In this document: one piece after another, positions 14,258 through 21,280 of the stretch
Layout of the letters: each line of letters begins with the position of its first letter
Numbering within the stretch: the stretch's first letter is position 1
IMG/VR virus record: IMGVR_UViG_3300034523_000078
Span: 1 to 27,632 of that record
Reading direction: 5' to 3' (one strand)
Length of the DNA: 27,632 nt
DNA from: a virus
Program-made: the position numbers and the translations under genes
The notes under the pieces: generated by a model
Told to the model about the DNA's origin: nothing
The model's input: only the letters and a program-made list of their open reading frames with translations
Databases searched by the model: none

Positions 14258-14994
14258 TCACGCCTCATTCATCACCCGGCAGTGGATGCCGTCCATCTTC
14301 ATCAGCACCCGAGCCTCTTCCGGCTCGATCTGCCGATCCATCATCCGCGTCCAGGCGTCCATTTCTTGCCAGGTCAGCGGATCGCTGGTGCGCTTGAGCT
14401 CCCAGTACAAGCCGGCCAGATAGCCCATACCCTCGGGCATGGCTGGAATATCCAGCTCCCGAGGCTTGTGGCCGGTCATGTTCCAGACCCGCGTCAGGTG
14501 ATCGCGGGTGGTGGCAGTCGATCCTTTGACCGGCTTGTTGAGCTTGGCCTCACCTTCCCAGTGGGTTAGGAGGCTTTCAACTCTGGAGCGAAAAAACGGG
14601 CGCGGTCGCTCGCCAGTCGCTCGACATCATTCGCCAGGCCGGGGTTGTTGAGCAGCAGCTCGGCTACGGCTTCTTTGCTGTATGGCACCGGCAGCGACCA
14701 GTCGAAGGCCAGCGCGGAACGGTACAGCAGGTTGGCACGCTGAGAGATGGCGGCCTCTTCTTCTACCGACATGCCTTCCTTTCCCTCATCGCGCAGGATT
14801 CGAGTTGCTTCCAGCAGGGCTTTACGGGCAGCAGGCGCATCGGCACCCAGCACCATCAGGTGATATTCGGTTTCAGTGCCATCAGGCAGGGTCAACGGCA
14901 GTTTCTTGCCTTTCTCCAGAGCGCCCAGGGTGAAGAAGTCGGACAGAGCGAATGGCTTGATAGGTGCAGCGGCTTTTTCGGCTTTAGTGGTCAT
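14258..14994 (-). CDS. GT tail assembly chaperone via -1 frameshift
   Basis: The frameshifted product, about 245 residues. Translation starts at 14994 with the G frame, slips -1 at TTTTTTC (14596-14590), and then reads RSRVESLLTHWEGEAKLNKP and on through the T frame to the stop at 14258. The -1 frame is open without a stop from the slip to the end. The T part contains LDIPAMPEGMGYLAGLYWELKR and LTWQEMDAWTRMMDRQIEPEE. As with lambda G and GT, the long form should bring the tape measure and tail tube subunits together and is not kept in the finished tail. The internal ATG at 14479 (73 codons) is probably not a real start. Confidence 0.85.
14547..14596 (-). promoter_or_regulatory. Programmed -1 frameshift signal
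   Basis: The G frame reads CGT TTT TTC, so T TTT TTC is an exact X-XXY-YYZ heptamer; both tRNAs can re-pair after slipping back one base. Fifteen bases later the RNA can fold into GCCTC...CCC-ACT-GGG...GAGGC (14574-14547), which also covers the G stop codon. Slippery heptamer, downstream stem and open -1 frame are the three parts of the lambda-type G/GT signal. Confidence 0.85.
14566..14994 (-). CDS. G tail assembly chaperone
   Basis: The unshifted product, 142 residues from ATG 14994 (MTTKAEKAAAPIKPFALSDFF). GGAG lies 9 bases upstream; a longer ATG-less extension to 15039 is rejected because it runs through a terminator. It is Ala/Leu/Glu-rich and helical, with LPDGTETEYHLMVLGADAPAARKA near 32-55, in keeping with tail assembly chaperones of siphoviruses. 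It should be made in excess over the GT form. It is followed by the accessory block rather than directly by the tape measure gene. Confidence 0.85.
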   Translation of the reverse strand: MTTKAEKAAAPIKPFALSDFFTLGALEKGKKLPLTLPDGTETEYHLMVLGADAPAARKALLEATRILRDEGKEGMSVEEEAAISQRANLLYRSALAFDWSLPVPYSKEAVAELLLNNPGLANDVERLASDRARFFAPELKAS

Positions 14995-15011
14995 TCGGTG
15001 AATCTCCAGGC

Positions 15012-15037
15012 AAAAAGAAGCCCGCTCAGTGGCGGGC
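15012..15037 (-). terminator. Terminator fused to chaperone ribosome binding site
   Basis: On the minus strand GCCCGC-CACTGA-GCGGGC is followed by TTCTTTTTGCCTGGAGA and the chaperone start. It is the third example of the hairpin, T-tract and GCCTGGAGA arrangement. Confidence 0.75.
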
Positions 15038-15055
15038 ATTTAGGGTTCTTTAGTG

Positions 15056-15571
15056 TTAAGCGCTAAACAGTCGGTACTGACCGTCGCGCTCAATGGTCAT
15101 AATTCTGTTTTCAATGGCTGGTTTCTTGATCTGCCAGCGCTGCAAGGTTCGTCCGGCCAGGCTGGCAATGCCCTTCTCCTGCCGGTATTCAAGCATCAGC
15201 TCGTTGCGAATATGGTCGTAACTCATGGCGCGCTGGAGCAGCTGATCGGCCATCCAGTTGAAGGCGTCAATGAAGCGCTCTTTGATCTGGTCCGCTTTCT
15301 CGCCAGTCAGCCCCATGGCGACAAACATAAAGCCATCTTTGGTCATCTCGTACATGGGCCGCTGCTCACCCTTCGCGTCCAGGTATTCAACGAGCGCAAA
15401 ATTGCGCCGGTTGAATTCGGGCGAGCACTTCATGTTGGCAATCTTGCGCAACACAGCCTTGTGCGCCCTGCCAAAGTAGGCAGCAACGCGCAGCGAAGTA
15501 GTTACGACCTTTCCTTGGTCGGCCATCACCATCTGCTGAAAGTCAGCGTCGTTCAAAATCAATTCGCTCAT
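15056..15571 (-). CDS. rha: Rha-family phage regulatory protein
   Basis: 171 residues from ATG 15571 (MSELILNDADFQ), with GGAG 6 bases upstream; an in-frame ATG at 15592 is less well served. Residues ~22-115 match the pRha domain: VVTTSLRVAAYFGRAHKAVL, then FNRRNFALVEYLD, then YEMTKDGFMFVAMGLTGEKA. The last ~50 residues (SYDHIRNELMLEYRQEKGIA onward) form a separate basic tail. Rha proteins are early regulators or antirepressor-like proteins; phage P22/phi-80 relatives block growth in hosts lacking IHF. Finding one inside the tail operon is unusual, and it has its own leader with terminators and a structured RNA. Confidence 0.85.
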   Translation of the reverse strand: MSELILNDADFQQMVMADQGKVVTTSLRVAAYFGRAHKAVLRKIANMKCSPEFNRRNFALVEYLDAKGEQRPMYEMTKDGFMFVAMGLTGEKADQIKERFIDAFNWMADQLLQRAMSYDHIRNELMLEYRQEKGIASLAGRTLQRWQIKKPAIENRIMTIERDGQYRLFSA

Positions 15572-15592
15572 TGCGCACTCCTGACTCGCCAT

Positions 15593-15661
15593 TTAATAGA
15601 GGCATGCAGGCAGGGACGGAGGCGTACCCGTCCCTTTCGGGTGTACAGCCCTAGCCAGCAT
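15593..15661 (-). CDS. Possible 22-residue leader peptide before rha
   Basis: An ORF starting MLARAVHPKGTGTPP, with AGGG 6 bases before the ATG and TAA ending one base before the ATG at 15592. It reads through the structured RNA at 15603-15662, so ribosomes on it would open that structure. A longer 66-codon frame (15768-15568) covers the same stretch and overlaps the rha start as ATGA, but has no ribosome binding site. The peptide recalls the short Ash/Icd-like ORFs in front of phage antirepressor genes; this is an impression, not an alignment. Confidence 0.35.
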   Translation of the reverse strand: MLARAVHPKGTGTPPSLPACLY

Positions 15662-15662
15662 G
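15603..15662 (-). ncRNA. Structured leader RNA upstream of rha
   Basis: On the minus strand CATGCTGGCTAGGG at the 5' end can pair, with one mismatch and one bulge, with CCCTGCCTGCATG at the 3' end. Inside lies CCC-GAAA-GGG, a GNRA tetraloop hairpin. The same GGG also opens the 7-bp stem GGGACGG/CCGTCCC, so at least two folds exclude each other. This is the mark of an attenuator or antisense control RNA; c4-type RNAs control antirepressor genes in P1-like phages. Family membership is not shown. Confidence 0.45.
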
Positions 15663-15702
15663 AATATCCCTGAAGGGATTCGGTTTGCCTTGCAGCAGAA
15701 AC

Positions 15703-15729
15703 AAAAAGCCCCAGCGAGTGCCAGGGCTT
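15703..15729 (-). terminator. Terminator in the rha leader
   Basis: On the minus strand AAGCCC...GGGCTT followed by TTTG. It is the second of two terminators after the tail tube gene. Confidence 0.65.
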
Positions 15730-15740
15730 GGGGATCAGTA

Positions 15741-15765
15741 ATAAATAAGGGGCTCGAAAGCCCCT
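15741..15765 (-). terminator. Terminator after the tail tube gene
   Basis: A perfect hairpin AGGGGCT-TTCG-AGCCCCT on the minus strand, followed by TATTTATTA. It lies 17 bases after the tail tube stop codon. Confidence 0.75.
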
Positions 15766-15781
15766 CATTGCAGCGAGACGA

Positions 15782-16687
15782 TTACGCGCCAGTGCGCGTG
15801 ATCATCATGGTGGTGGCCAGCACGTCGTCGTAACCGGCGCTGACCGTGTATTGCGGGATGATTGCGCCGGGGCCACTGACCTGCTTCTGGCCCTGCGTGT
15901 AGCGGACCTTTGGAAGGTCAATCGTGTAGCTGTCGTCGCCCTCCTTCAGTTCGATGGAGTGGGCGGTAGAGGTCTCATCGAGAACCTTGTCCCACAAGAC
16001 AGCATCAACCAGATATGCGCTCATGCTACCGGTAACGACCGCGACACCGTTGGAGATGTCGAAGGCTTCACGACTGCCCAGGGCAAATAGCGCTTCCATG
16101 CCGTTATCGAGGTTGACGCTCCACTCGGTCGCATAGGCGACATCAACACCACCTTCTTTGAGCGCCAGGTTGGTGGTGATCATGATGTCGGTTGCGGTTG
16201 CAGCTAGGTAAGTCGAACCGACCGGCACAGTGAATTTCTGCGCCTGAGTGCCCATCATGCTGAACGTGACACCGACCGGAGCATTCAGCGGCGAGCTGAT
16301 TGCCATGGTGCTGACGCGACAGCCGCGATACACGTAGTCAACGCCGATGTCGGTGTGGCGCTCCAGAATCGCAAAGGTGCGCTCAACCTTGCCGATCTTC
16401 AGGACGTTGGCGGTCCAGGTGCCCTGCATAGCCGCCTGGATCAGGTCGTCGAAGCTGCGGAATGACAGCTCAACCGCGATGTCGCCGGCCACGCTGTAGG
16501 TGCCACCACGACTTGGTGGCCGCTGACGGGTCTGATTCATCTCAGCCGTGTCGATCTGGTTGATGTTCGGCGTCAGGCCTTCGCTGACGAATCGAATCGG
16601 TTTCCACGCCGGAGTGTCCGGGATTTCACCCGCGACCTCTTCGACGTAAAACGCTTGAACGGCCGAGCCGTTGGCTAACTTGCCCAT
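15782..16687 (-). CDS. Major tail tube protein
   Basis: 301 residues of the 'phage tube 2' type. Visible features are FVSEGLTPNINQIDTAEMNQ near 33-52, AGDIAVELSFRSFDDLIQAAM, and the beta-rich body with FSMMGTQAQKF near 141-151. It stacks as rings around the tape measure to form the tail tube. AGGA lies 7 bases before the ATG. Downstream come two terminators, so expression of this abundant protein is separated from rha and the chaperones. The tail terminator gene lies upstream. Confidence 0.88.
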   Translation of the reverse strand: MGKLANGSAVQAFYVEEVAGEIPDTPAWKPIRFVSEGLTPNINQIDTAEMNQTRQRPPSRGGTYSVAGDIAVELSFRSFDDLIQAAMQGTWTANVLKIGKVERTFAILERHTDIGVDYVYRGCRVSTMAISSPLNAPVGVTFSMMGTQAQKFTVPVGSTYLAATATDIMITTNLALKEGGVDVAYATEWSVNLDNGMEALFALGSREAFDISNGVAVVTGSMSAYLVDAVLWDKVLDETSTAHSIELKEGDDSYTIDLPKVRYTQGQKQVSGPGAIIPQYTVSAGYDDVLATTMMITRTGA

Positions 16688-16706
16688 TTAGGGATCCTCT
16701 TAACGG

Positions 16707-16728
16707 AAAAACCCGCTCAATGGGCGGG
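16707..16728 (-). terminator. Terminator before the tail tube gene
   Basis: On the minus strand CCCGC-CCATTGA-GCGGG runs into TTTTT, followed closely by the AGGA site of the tail tube gene. Confidence 0.7.
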
Positions 16729-16753
16729 GTGTGGGTTTTGCTCGGGGAATGAA

Positions 16754-17173
16754 TCAGGCGGTCGGAAAAATCCACGCGCTGTAATAAACGAGGATGCTCA
16801 CGCCAGTCCAGACAGCTTCTGGCGTGATCTTGGATCGCTCAGCCTTGCGGATGTGCACGCGCTGGCCTTGGTATTCCAGCCCGAGCCCGGGCGTGTAAAA
16901 GCTCAGCGCCTTGTCCACATCAGCCAGGATCGGCCCGGTGCCGGTATTGTTCGGGTGGTAGATGTCGATCTGCAGGTAACCGGTGCGCTCGACCGGGTTT
17001 ACGCCGCCGAATGCGGCCGGCTCGCGACCGGTGGGCATATCGGTAAGGCGGGCCCATGGCTGGCCCGTAGGTTTGGTGAACGCCTTGTCTTCCATGGCAG
17101 TTCGGCTTGCAGGGTATAGGTTGCTAGCCAGGTAGGCGCTGACCAGGGCGGAGTTGATTCTGGACTCGCTCAT
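16754..17173 (-). CDS. Tail terminator-like protein (DUF4128)
   Basis: 139 residues. The pattern PWARLTDMPTGREPAAFGGVNPVERTGYLQIDIYHP, with the following GTGPILADVDKALSFY, is typical of DUF4128/tail terminator proteins, which cap the tail tube at the neck. The start overlaps the stop of the tail completion gene as ATGA. It lies just before the tail tube gene, the usual position. Confidence 0.85.
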   Translation of the reverse strand: MSESRINSALVSAYLASNLYPASRTAMEDKAFTKPTGQPWARLTDMPTGREPAAFGGVNPVERTGYLQIDIYHPNNTGTGPILADVDKALSFYTPGLGLEYQGQRVHIRKAERSKITPEAVWTGVSILVYYSAWIFPTA

Positions 17174-17568
17174 ACACGATTCCTTGCGGCAGACTCGTCG
17201 ACCATCTTTTGGAATCGGTCCACGTTGCGCTTCACCATTCCGTGCGGCTGCTGCTGAGACCAGCCGTTTTCTAAGCGCTCAATGTAAACAAGGTTGGACG
17301 TGAGGCATGTAACCTGCCCTGCTCCGGCTGGCGTATTAGCCACCGCCTCAGCAATGGCGGCGCGGCCCGACGGATCAATTCGGTCTGGCTGGCCCTCAGC
17401 AGGACTGGTGACAGTCGTCTGCCAGCTTCCCTTGGCCGTCCCCTCATCAACGGGCGTCTCTGTGATGACATTCGTGAACAGCGCGATAGTGGTCTCTCGC
17501 ACCATCTTGTCGTGGGCTTTGCTGGTCTTCATTCCGAAGGCGCGGATCTGATCAGAAAATCCCATCAT
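17170..17568 (-). CDS. Tail completion protein, HK97 gp10-like
   Basis: About 132 residues. The helical N-terminus (MKTSKAHDKMVRETTIALFTNVITETPVDEGTAKGSWQTT) followed by a loop and LVYIERLENGWSQQQPHGMVKR is the HK97 gp10 pattern. Members sit at the head-tail joint. The start region reads GTG ATG ATG; I take ATG 17568, whose A overlaps the previous stop, with GAGG 5 bases upstream. GTG 17571 and ATG 17565 are equally possible. Confidence 0.8.
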   Translation of the reverse strand: MMGFSDQIRAFGMKTSKAHDKMVRETTIALFTNVITETPVDEGTAKGSWQTTVTSPAEGQPDRIDPSGRAAIAEAVANTPAGAGQVTCLTSNLVYIERLENGWSQQQPHGMVKRNVDRFQKMVDESAARNRV

Positions 17569-17960
17569 CACACCCTCAGCTGTATGGTGAATGTCGCCTT
17601 CACTGGATCTTCGCTGACGTTCAGCGCCCGCTTGCCGTTGATGATGTCGCCTATCGCCGGGACAGCAATCGCTACAGTCGCCACCCCATCCAGCGTGACG
17701 AACAGCTCGTTTTGCAGCACTAGCAGCTTTTCGTCAGTCGTCTCGATCAGGCTTCCATCGACCTCCCGAACCAAGTAGCTGCCAAACACGCCGCGCCCCG
17801 CGTAAACCAGCGTAGAGCCTTCAGTTTCGAAGCCTGTCACCGGGTCATACTCGCCGGCTACCGCGCGCATGCCCATAATCGGCTTCACTGCGTCTGCCAG
17901 CCCATCAGGATCATCAAAGGCCTCGGCCATCTCCGCTTGTATCTCTTCGCACATGCCCAT
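17568..17960 (-). CDS. Head-tail connector protein
   Basis: 130 residues from ATG 17960, two bases after the previous stop, with AAGGA 7 bases upstream; an in-frame extension to 18005 is rejected as it overlaps the previous gene without a ribosome binding site. An acidic N-terminus (EIQAEMAEAFDDPDGLADAVK) is followed by a beta-rich body. Similar phage proteins are often labelled 'glutamate 5-kinase', which I consider a mislabel since there is no kinase motif. By position it is a neck protein (stopper or adaptor). Confidence 0.65.
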   Translation of the reverse strand: MGMCEEIQAEMAEAFDDPDGLADAVKPIMGMRAVAGEYDPVTGFETEGSTLVYAGRGVFGSYLVREVDGSLIETTDEKLLVLQNELFVTLDGVATVAIAVPAIGDIINGKRALNVSEDPVKATFTIQLRV

Positions 17961-17962
17961 GG

Positions 17963-18340
17963 TCAGATCCTTTTCAGCATCATCACGCCGGAACGCTTGA
18001 TCCACGGATCCAGCAAGGCCAGGGCGAAGTTCACGCCCGCCGACTGATCGGTAGAGCCCGCTACATAGGCTTTGCTCACCGACGTGCCGGACTGCGCCGA
18101 TACTGTCTTGCTCTGCACTTCCTTCTGCGTGGCCTTGTACAAATTGCCAGCTGCCGCCTCTTTGGCGACTTGGGCGCCGGCCAACTTGATGGCGTCAGGG
18201 ACAGGATTGGAAACAGGTCGCTTAATCTTGGCCGTGAGCCAGGCGTTCGCCATGGTCACAGCAAGGACCGGATTACCGGCACCAGCCCAGCCAGGACTTA
18301 GCAGGGTGTCAACGTCGGCGACGGTGATGTAATCGGTCAT
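17963..18340 (-). CDS. Head-tail adaptor, DnaT-like phage family
   Basis: 125 residues from ATG 18340 (MTDYITVADVDTLL), with AGGA 7 bases upstream; the longer frame to 18409 would start within the previous gene. The helical pattern ITVADVDTLLSPGWAGAGNP, then MANAWLTAKIK and LAGAQVAKEAAAGNLY, fits the family annotated as putative DnaT-like ssDNA-binding protein. In phage head operons these occupy the place of the head-tail adaptor. Binding to the portal is inferred from position; I see no DNA-binding motif. Confidence 0.65.
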   Translation of the reverse strand: MTDYITVADVDTLLSPGWAGAGNPVLAVTMANAWLTAKIKRPVSNPVPDAIKLAGAQVAKEAAAGNLYKATQKEVQSKTVSAQSGTSVSKAYVAGSTDQSAGVNFALALLDPWIKRSGVMMLKRI

Positions 18341-18350
18341 GGCTCTGTCC

Positions 18351-18659
18351 TTATTCCGTTGGCACCAGGGCCTGCAGGTCTTCTTTCTTGGCGGTCGGAT
18401 CAAAGGCAATGCCTTTCTCGGTCAGCCACTCTTTCAACTCGGGGACCTTCATTTTCAGAGGGTCAGTTTCGACCTCATCTTCCTTCTCGGCCGGGCCAGA
18501 AACCGCAATGCCTGCGCGCTGGTAGGCCTCGATGATGTTCGGCCGGTCGCCGTCCACCACAACTTCCTTCGCAGAGCTGATCACGCCGAAGAACTCGTCC
18601 AGCAGGCGATAGCAAACCCCAAGCTCATTGCCCGGTGTGTCGGTATAGATAACCTTCAT
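18351..18659 (-). CDS. Small protein with C-terminal HeH/LEM domain
   Basis: 102 residues. The N-terminal half (KVIYTDTPGNELGVCYRLLD) is of unknown fold. A linker rich in Glu and Asp leads to a HeH/LEM helix-extended-helix motif at about 68-99 (LKMKVPELKEWLTEKGIAFD, ending in KKEDLQALVP). HeH domains of this kind are frequent in phage genes beside the capsid gene and may bind DNA or protein. It follows the capsid gene by ~50 bases that hold an 8-bp hairpin. Confidence 0.75.
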   Translation of the reverse strand: MKVIYTDTPGNELGVCYRLLDEFFGVISSAKEVVVDGDRPNIIEAYQRAGIAVSGPAEKEDEVETDPLKMKVPELKEWLTEKGIAFDPTAKKEDLQALVPTE

Positions 18660-18677
18660 GATTCTCTCCGTGTCGAC

Positions 18678-18699
18678 CAGGGCGCATTGAAGCGCCCTG
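18678..18699 (-). repeat. Perfect hairpin after the capsid gene
   Basis: CAGGGCGC-TTCAAT-GCGCCCTG on the minus strand, without a T-tract, between the capsid stop and the HeH gene. It probably protects or pauses the capsid mRNA rather than ending it. Confidence 0.5.
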
Positions 18700-18710
18700 C
18701 CGATGGTGGT

Positions 18711-19688
18711 TTACGGGGTGACAGTGCCGCTGATGACGGCTGCGAAAGGAACCTGCTTGCGGTCGAAGACGCGCTCCCAGTTGGCTGCGGCCGCGTATTG
18801 GGTCGCAGTCGGGCTCAGGTTGCGGTTCTCGCCACCCTTCCAGCTGAAGCCAGCAGGCTGCAAGATCATCGTCTTACGCTCCCACAGGACTTCCGCGCCG
18901 CCGCCGTTACCGCCCGATGGCTTACGCTCCAGCTCAACCGGGTTCGCCGGGTTGCCTTCGCCGTAACCGAACGCGCCTTGACCGAAGAATACGGACAGGA
19001 AGCGGCCGGAGCCGTACACCAGGCTGTCATCCATGAAAACTGGCTTGCCCAGGTAGGTGGCCAAGATGATCTTGCCGTCGGAGTCGCGCAGGTACTCGAT
19101 GAGGTCCTGCTTAACCATCTGGTTCATCACTACCGAGTGCACGCCGATAGCGGAGAACACGTCAGCAGCATCGCCGGAGGTGAACGCAGCATCCTGGAAC
19201 GCACCAGCGCTGATGGTCGCGCCCGCATCGACAACCATGTCACCCGCGTCATTGGCGATGTTCGAGGCGATGATGCCGCGAGCTGCGCCCAGCAGGTAAC
19301 GCTGCCAGCGACGGGTCCAGTAGGTGCCGAAGCGGTTGCGGATGTGCTGCATTGGCTCGGTTCGGGCCAATTCAGTGGTGAGGTCGGCTACGCCGTAGGC
19401 TTTGTTGAGGTACAGAGTGCGCGCACGCATGCTACCCATCTCTGCCTTGCCAACCAGTCCCAGGTCGTCCGGATCATCGTTGGAGATGTTCGGCTCTTCG
19501 TCTGCATCCAGATCCTGCCAGTAGGCAATCTCTGCGGTGCCCTGGCCGTTGGATGCAATAGCGTCCAGCTCGGGGGATTTGACGATGATGCCGGATTCGA
19601 ACACGGCGGTCTTTTCTGGAGAATTGACCGGCGCCAGATCGGCGTAGTAATCACTGACGAAGATGTCAGCTAGTTGCGTGGTGGCCAT
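18711..19688 (-). CDS. Major capsid protein
   Basis: 325 residues, of the gp13-like/P22-related coat group. Characteristic segments are FVSDYYADLAPVNSPEKTAVFESGI (10-34), AEIAYWQDLDADEEPNISND (52-71), ALGAARGII-like helix at 132-142, and GKPVFMDDSLVYGSG near 213-228. It assembles the shell around the scaffold. It starts 3 bases after the scaffold stop, and the ribosome binding site AAGGA lies within the last scaffold codons. Confidence 0.88.
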   Translation of the reverse strand: MATTQLADIFVSDYYADLAPVNSPEKTAVFESGIIVKSPELDAIASNGQGTAEIAYWQDLDADEEPNISNDDPDDLGLVGKAEMGSMRARTLYLNKAYGVADLTTELARTEPMQHIRNRFGTYWTRRWQRYLLGAARGIIASNIANDAGDMVVDAGATISAGAFQDAAFTSGDAADVFSAIGVHSVVMNQMVKQDLIEYLRDSDGKIILATYLGKPVFMDDSLVYGSGRFLSVFFGQGAFGYGEGNPANPVELERKPSGGNGGGAEVLWERKTMILQPAGFSWKGGENRNLSPTATQYAAAANWERVFDRKQVPFAAVISGTVTP

Positions 19689-19691
19689 GGA

Positions 19692-20429
19692 TTAGGTTCC
19701 TTGAGTGGCTTTGAGTCGCTTGTATGCTTCGGGGTTGTCTCGGGCCAACGTCGCGCGCTCCTGCTCGGTGTGCTCCCCCCACTTTTTGGTAGCCTTGCCA
19801 CCGTTGTCGCCGGTCTGCCCGGCACCCTGAGCCCTTGGCCAGAGGTGTGTTGCTGTTTCACGCAGCGATTCCGCCCATTCGAGCGGTGACAGCGGAGTCT
19901 TGCCGTCCTTCCCGTAAACGACTTCGCCGTCTTGATCAGTGGCAATCGCCTCGCCGTCTTCACTGAGTTTGAAAGTACCCCGGGCGCGGAGAATGATGTC
20001 CTCGGCAGCCTCGGGGAGCGCGCCAGCCTTGATGGCGGCGGCGCGGATGGAGTCGGCAAGTACCTTGTCGCTGTACTTGGCAGCGAATGCTTCGGCCTTG
20101 TCGGCTCGGGATTTCTCGGCGGCCAGTTGCTTGTCGTAGTCGGTGCGCAGGCGCTCGGTGCGCTTGCTGATCACCTCGTCAAGCTTGCCCTCGGCCAGGA
20201 GGCGGGTTTCTTCGTCCTGGCCGACCTTGTTGAGCAGGCCTTTCACGGCGTCGATGTCCAGGCCTTCGAACTGGGTCTTGAAGCCATCCAGTTCAGATTT
20301 GGTGGTCCGGAGCGAGCCGAGCAATTCGGTGTTTTTGTTCTTGAGGCCCAAGGTCGCGGCATCAACTGCGGCAGCGATGGCGGTTTTTACTGCCGGGTTT
20401 TCAAGGTCAATCTGGTTTTCTTCTGACAC
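19692..20429 (-). CDS. Capsid scaffolding protein
   Basis: 245 residues from GTG 20429 (MSEENQIDLENPAVKTAIAAA), with AAGGGG 8 bases upstream. An ATG at 20507 in the same frame is rejected because it lies in a terminator. The protein is acidic and helical, with a coiled-coil at roughly 80-135 (KRTERLRTDYDKQLAAEKSR and following), the hallmark of phage scaffolds. It sits directly before the capsid gene, as expected. It should be lost from the head during maturation. Confidence 0.85.
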   Translation of the reverse strand: MSEENQIDLENPAVKTAIAAAVDAATLGLKNKNTELLGSLRTTKSELDGFKTQFEGLDIDAVKGLLNKVGQDEETRLLAEGKLDEVISKRTERLRTDYDKQLAAEKSRADKAEAFAAKYSDKVLADSIRAAAIKAGALPEAAEDIILRARGTFKLSEDGEAIATDQDGEVVYGKDGKTPLSPLEWAESLRETATHLWPRAQGAGQTGDNGGKATKKWGEHTEQERATLARDNPEAYKRLKATQGT

Positions 20430-20495
20430 GTTGCGCACCCCTTGGGCTTGGTCGACCTGTCTAACAGGCTGTTTGCCACCCCTTTGGGGTGACGC

Positions 20496-20526
20496 AAAAA
20501 AGGCCAAAGGAGCGATCCAATGGCCT
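20496..20526 (-). terminator. Terminator before the scaffold gene
   Basis: On the minus strand AGGCCA...TGGCCT is followed by TTTTTTGCG. With the hairpin at 20536-20556 it closes off the endonuclease gene. A further small hairpin, CACCCC-AAA-GGGGTG, lies at 20477-20491. Confidence 0.75.
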
Positions 20527-20535
20527 GAAATGAAG

Positions 20536-20556
20536 AAGCCCGCACTAGGCGGGCTT
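20536..20556 (-). terminator. Terminator after the endonuclease gene
   Basis: AAGCCCGC-CTAGT-GCGGGCTT on the minus strand, followed by CTTCATTTC, 20 bases after the HNH gene stop. Confidence 0.7.
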
Positions 20557-20576
20557 GCTTATAAATGTGTGCGTGG

Positions 20577-21122
20577 TTAGGCGCTTAGATGACGCTGCGT
20601 GTACCCGGCACCCTCTTCATTGAGTGCTGCCATGCGCGACTCTCGCCACGCAACCGCAAGAGCGAATGCACCTTCCTTCCCATGCTTCGCGCATGAAAAC
20701 GTCTTGGTTCTGCGCTGGCCGTCCTGCTCATAGCAGGCTGCTTCATAGCAGTTACGTGGAATGTGGAGGCGGACGCCTGTGACGCCTGTCGAGTTGTCTT
20801 GTCGGGTCGCCGTATTCCGGCAATTTATGCTGTTTGTAACGAGTCGCAAGTTTCCAATGTTGTTGTTGAGCCCGTTACCATCTATGTGATCTACCTGCAT
20901 GCCGCCCGGTATAGCTCCATGGATAAGCTCCCAGATAAGGCGATGCGCTCGATGAACGACCAAATCAAGCCCGACAACCCAATAGTCGGAGCCTCGCTTG
21001 CTTGGCTTTAAGCAGCCAGCCTCCGCCCCGACTTGAATTCTTTGACGCTCAGCTATCCACCGGAGCCCAGTTTTCGAGGTCGGGTCGTATGCAATGACTT
21101 CAGATAGAATCAACTCAGCCAT
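20577..21122 (-). CDS. HNH homing endonuclease with AP2 domain
   Basis: 181 residues. The HNH core is visible: HRAHRLIWELIHG (57-69), VDHIDGNGLNNNIGNLRLV (77-95) and NCRN (100-103). It is followed by an AP2-type DNA-binding domain at about 111-165 (STGVTGVRLHIPRN, then YEQDGQRRTKTFSC). This is a free-standing selfish gene that cuts DNA of related phages lacking it. GGAG lies 8 bases before the ATG. It sits between the head morphogenesis and scaffold genes, framed by terminators on both sides, and adds nothing to the virion. Phages often carry such genes at conserved intergenic sites. Confidence 0.9.
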   Translation of the reverse strand: MAELILSEVIAYDPTSKTGLRWIAERQRIQVGAEAGCLKPSKRGSDYWVVGLDLVVHRAHRLIWELIHGAIPGGMQVDHIDGNGLNNNIGNLRLVTNSINCRNTATRQDNSTGVTGVRLHIPRNCYEAACYEQDGQRRTKTFSCAKHGKEGAFALAVAWRESRMAALNEEGAGYTQRHLSA

Positions 21123-21227
21123 TAAGTAGTCTCCCTGCTTATTGGTTAGGGCCGGAGTCGTGTTAGCGCACGCTTCGGCTCGCTTATTTTAGCACTCAGA
21201 CTGTATGCATACCCAGCGTCAGGGCAT

Positions 21228-21250
21228 AAAAAACCCCGGCATGGCCGAGG
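21228..21250 (-). terminator. Terminator before the endonuclease gene
   Basis: On the minus strand CCTCGGC-CAT-GCCGGGG (one G-U pair) is followed by TTTTTTATG. It lies after the 48-residue gene and insulates the HNH gene from head gene transcription. Confidence 0.75.
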
Positions 21251-21280
21251 CTTGAAATTGGTCTAGCTCACGAAAGATCG

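Noticed and set aside
14258-14479. Separate 73-residue gene starting at the internal ATG
   Set aside because: The open frame upstream and the slippery site explain it better as the T part of a frameshifted GT protein.
17568-17960. Glutamate 5-kinase
   Set aside because: Similar phage proteins carry this label, but there is no kinase motif and the position is that of a neck protein.
18339-19673. 444-codon plus-strand ORF
   Set aside because: Antisense to the capsid and HeH genes; low-complexity Arg/Gly/Val composition and no motif.
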